DNA of 14,025 nt from the NCBI GenBank assembly GCA_034440115.1, contig JAWXBM010000055.1:1-14025 (forward strand). Direction: 5' to 3'. Below are positions 12,060 to 14,025 of the stretch, piece after piece (position 1 is the stretch's first letter; every line of letters begins with the position of its first letter). A program made the translations under genes and the position numbers. Source of the DNA: JAWXBM01 sp034440115 (GTDB lineage Bacteria; Pseudomonadota; Gammaproteobacteria; Xanthomonadales; SZUA-36). Under the pieces are notes generated by a model. It was not told the DNA's origin. It did no database searches and saw only the letters and a program-made list of their open reading frames with translations.

Positions 12060-13208
12060 ATGACACAGGCAGCAACAGAAACTTTAATACAAGCGCAAAA
12101 TTTGACCGCCCTGGTGCTGCCGGGCGGTGGTGCCCGCAGTGCCTATCAAGTCGGTGTGCTCAAAGCGATTGTGGAATTACGTGGCGACAAGCCCAACCCT
12201 TTCCCGTTGATGTGTGGCGTGTCTGCAGGGGCCATCAACGCAGCCGTCATGGCGAGCCACGCACATGAGTTCAGTCACGGTGTGGCCCGCTTGGAGCAGT
12301 TCTGGTCCAGCATGTCGTGTGAGCGTATTTATCGCACCGATGGCTGGACAGTATTATCCACTGGCTTGCGCTGGATGGGTTCACTGACCCTGGGTGGCAG
12401 GTTGATAAACAATCCCAGGTCTTTGTTGGATAATGAGCCCTTACGCCAATTGCTGCAGGCCAACCTGCAATTGGATGGTGTAGAAACTGCCATTGATACT
12501 GGCAATCTGCGTGCCGTAGCAATCACAGCATCAGGCTATCGCTCCGCTTCTGCTGTGAGTTTTTTTCAAGGCTGCCGTGACCTGGAGGGATGGAAGTTTC
12601 CGCGTCGCGAAGGCAGGCCAACACGTATTGAAGCCGGACATTTATTGGCGTCGGCTGCTTTACCGCTGATCTTTCCTGCGGAGAAAATCGGCGCCGAATA
12701 CTTTGGCGATGGTGGCATGCGCATGCTGTCGCCGCTAAGTCCGGCTATAAATCTTGGAGCAACCAAAGTGTTGGTCATTGGCACCCGTGACGAACGGCCC
12801 GATCCGGCACCGCAGCGGGACATGCTTTACCCGTCACTGGGCGAAATCGGCGGCTATTTGCTGGATTGCATTTTTATGGATACGCTGACCTCTGACTTGC
12901 AACGTCTGGCGCGAAACAATCAGGTGATCAGCCGCATTCCAGCGGAGCAACGTAGCGAACTGGCCATGCGAAAAATTAACTCATTAGTGATTCGGCCCAG
13001 CCGGGACTTACGTGACTTAACGCGCGAGCATGTGGCAGAAATTCCTTCATCAGTCAGGTTGTTGCTGCGCAGCCTGGGTGGCTGGGGCAGGGATTGGCGA
13101 CTTGCCAGTTATCTGCTATTTGGTCCAACTTACTGCCAGGCGCTGATGGCTTTGGGTTACAAAGACGGTATGCAACAAGCTGAAGCTCTGAAAGCGTTTC
13201 TGGACTGA
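12060..13208 (+). CDS. Patatin-like phospholipase
   Basis: The 382-residue product has the patatin fold motifs: an oxyanion-hole glycine loop 'LVLPGGGARSAYQVGVL' (18-34), the nucleophile elbow 'CGVSAGAINAAV' with Ser55, and the catalytic 'YFGDGGM' with Asp217. This predicts a Ser-Asp lipid acyl hydrolase. The loop reads GGGARS where most relatives have GGGxRG, a mild deviation. No signal peptide is seen, so it is probably cytoplasmic or peripheral to the membrane. The ATG at 12060-12062 is chosen because the family homology starts about 15 residues later. The frame is open to 11697, but the upstream part is antisense to moxR. There is no ribosome site, and a TATAGT lies just upstream. The gene converges on a fadE-like gene; a shared role in lipid turnover is possible but not shown. 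Confidence 0.92.
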   Translation: MTQAATETLIQAQNLTALVLPGGGARSAYQVGVLKAIVELRGDKPNPFPLMCGVSAGAINAAVMASHAHEFSHGVARLEQFWSSMSCERIYRTDGWTVLSTGLRWMGSLTLGGRLINNPRSLLDNEPLRQLLQANLQLDGVETAIDTGNLRAVAITASGYRSASAVSFFQGCRDLEGWKFPRREGRPTRIEAGHLLASAALPLIFPAEKIGAEYFGDGGMRMLSPLSPAINLGATKVLVIGTRDERPDPAPQRDMLYPSLGEIGGYLLDCIFMDTLTSDLQRLARNNQVISRIPAEQRSELAMRKINSLVIRPSRDLRDLTREHVAEIPSSVRLLLRSLGGWGRDWRLASYLLFGPTYCQALMALGYKDGMQQAEALKAFLD

Positions 13209-13232
13209 GCTGTTCAAAGGGATGAAGCTCAG
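13205..13232. terminator. Dyad between the convergent patatin and fadE-like genes
   Basis: CTGAGCT (13205-13211) and AGCTCAG (13226-13232) are exact inverted copies with a 14-base loop. They span the two stop codons of the convergent genes. No T tract follows on either strand, so it would be a weak or Rho-assisted bidirectional terminator at best. Confidence 0.3.
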
Positions 13233-14025
13233 CTTGAATTGACCATCGGTCTGAAGGCCGGGTTCTCAAAGTTCTCGATTTGCTCGCGTGGAAAATCATC
13301 CACCTCAATTACTGCACGTGCAGCTTGCTGAGCCATGCGCACCAACGTAGCCTGTTCTTCCGTAATCACACCGCTTTCCACCGCACGCTTGACCAGTCGC
13401 TGGTAATTTTCCCAGGTAACTTTTTCATTCAGGGCGTTACCTACAGCGCTCTCGGCGTTGGCGGAAGTCAGCACCAGGTGGAAGGCATGGTGTACCCGCC
13501 CGGAAGCATCGTCGTCATCAGACAGGTAGACCCCCGCCGCCAACCGGTCGCGGCTGGCATTTTCCGATAACAACAGTCGCGCAACCTCTTTGCCGGTCCG
13601 GTCGCTGGGCTGCGAATAGCACGAACCAAAGGGGAATATGATGGCGCGCACCAGCGGACCGATTCCCGGCAAGGGAAAATTCCGCAACACACCTTTGAGG
13701 CTTTCCTGGATGATGTAAAGACTGTCATCCATGGCCCAGCGCAACAAAGGCAGATCTTCTTCCGGTCGGCCGTCGTCTTCGAAAGCTTTCAATACTGCGG
13801 CACCCATGTACAGATGCGTGAGCGTGTCAGCCAGGCGTCCGGAAAGCTTTTCTTTGAATTTGAATTTTCCACCCAGAGTGATCAAAACCAGGTCCGAACT
13901 GAAAGCAAAAGCGGCACACATTCGGGTCAACTGGCGATAATAAGCGGCGGTTGGCCCGATGATGGGTGCGCGCGTAGCCCACCCGCCAGTAAGACCAAGC
14001 AGCAGGGCGCGCACCAGGTTGCTGA
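13229..14025 (-). CDS. fadE: FadE-type acyl-CoA dehydrogenase, C-terminal part (5' part outside window)
   Basis: The 264 visible residues match the C-terminal third of bacterial FadE (large acyl-CoA dehydrogenases of about 800 residues with a DUF1974-type C-terminus). They include 'RQLTRMCAAFAFSSDLVLITLGGKFKFKEKLSGRLADTLTHLYMGAAVLK', 'LPLLRWAMDDSLYIIQESL', 'NFPLPGIGPLVRAIIFPFG' and 'ENYQRLVKRAVESGVITEEQA'. FadE catalyses the first step of fatty-acid beta-oxidation, making trans-2-enoyl-CoA. The frame runs through the right edge ('SNLVRALLLGLTGG'); the GTG at 14012-14014 is an internal valine, not a start. The acyl-CoA-binding and FAD-binding domains lie outside, so catalytic residues cannot be checked. 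The stop is at 13229-13231. Confidence 0.9.
   Translation of the reverse strand, partial: SNLVRALLLGLTGGWATRAPIIGPTAAYYRQLTRMCAAFAFSSDLVLITLGGKFKFKEKLSGRLADTLTHLYMGAAVLKAFEDDGRPEEDLPLLRWAMDDSLYIIQESLKGVLRNFPLPGIGPLVRAIIFPFGSCYSQPSDRTGKEVARLLLSENASRDRLAAGVYLSDDDDASGRVHHAFHLVLTSANAESAVGNALNEKVTWENYQRLVKRAVESGVITEEQATLVRMAQQAARAVIEVDDFPREQIENFENPAFRPMVNSS

Noticed and set aside
13229..14014. Complete 261-codon gene starting at 14012-14014
   Set aside because: The codon is an internal GTG (valine) within FadE-type sequence that stays open to the window edge.
1..14025. CRISPR array, tRNA or rRNA genes
   Set aside because: I saw no regularly spaced repeats and no cloverleaf or rRNA-like sequence on either strand.

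Overview
The window looks like a piece of a gammaproteobacterial chromosome, probably of the Pseudomonadales/Cellvibrionales type. The support is the lexA-imuA arrangement, a FadE-type acyl-CoA dehydrogenase, an Slp-type outer-membrane lipoprotein and a MoxR-DUF58-TgpA operon. This is inferred from gene families and layout; no marker gene fixes the genus. Nearly all genes lie on the minus strand. The exceptions are a patatin-like hydrolase gene and an IS remnant.

Positions 1-1300 hold an SOS cassette read right to left. It starts with a LexA repressor gene with a LexA box over its own promoter, followed by imuA, which runs off the left edge. The rest of the imuA-imuB-dnaE2 mutagenesis cassette is probably outside. 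A hairpin element of about 138 bp sits between lexA and imuA, and its last three bases form the lexA stop codon.

Positions 1300-4660 are an accessory patch. A HigB/HigA-type toxin-antitoxin pair lies between two exact 17-bp direct repeats. Next comes a 5'-truncated IS3-family transposase remnant that also carries a nonsense codon. Its right end cuts into a secreted RHS-repeat protein gene, which is further broken by a frameshift and an in-frame stop. A 367-bp non-coding stretch follows, with a perfect dyad, a terminator-like hairpin and a REP-like palindrome.

Positions 4660-11891 are a co-oriented block of envelope-related genes. In transcription order it reads MoxR-type AAA+ ATPase, DUF58 protein, TgpA-like membrane transglutaminase, Slp-family lipoprotein, a 40-residue unknown ORF, LemA, and a DUF2207 membrane protein with a glycine-rich tail. 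DUF58/tgpA and lemA/DUF2207 overlap, so each pair is almost certainly co-translated.

Positions 12060-14025 hold the patatin-like hydrolase gene, divergent from the moxR operon. Convergent to it is the 3' end of a fadE-like gene, which enters from the right edge.

I see no clearly new multi-gene system. The points most worth a second look are the hairpin element that supplies the lexA stop codon inside an SOS operon, the toxin-antitoxin islet with its repeat borders and apparently leaderless toxin start, and the small ORF coupled to lemA.
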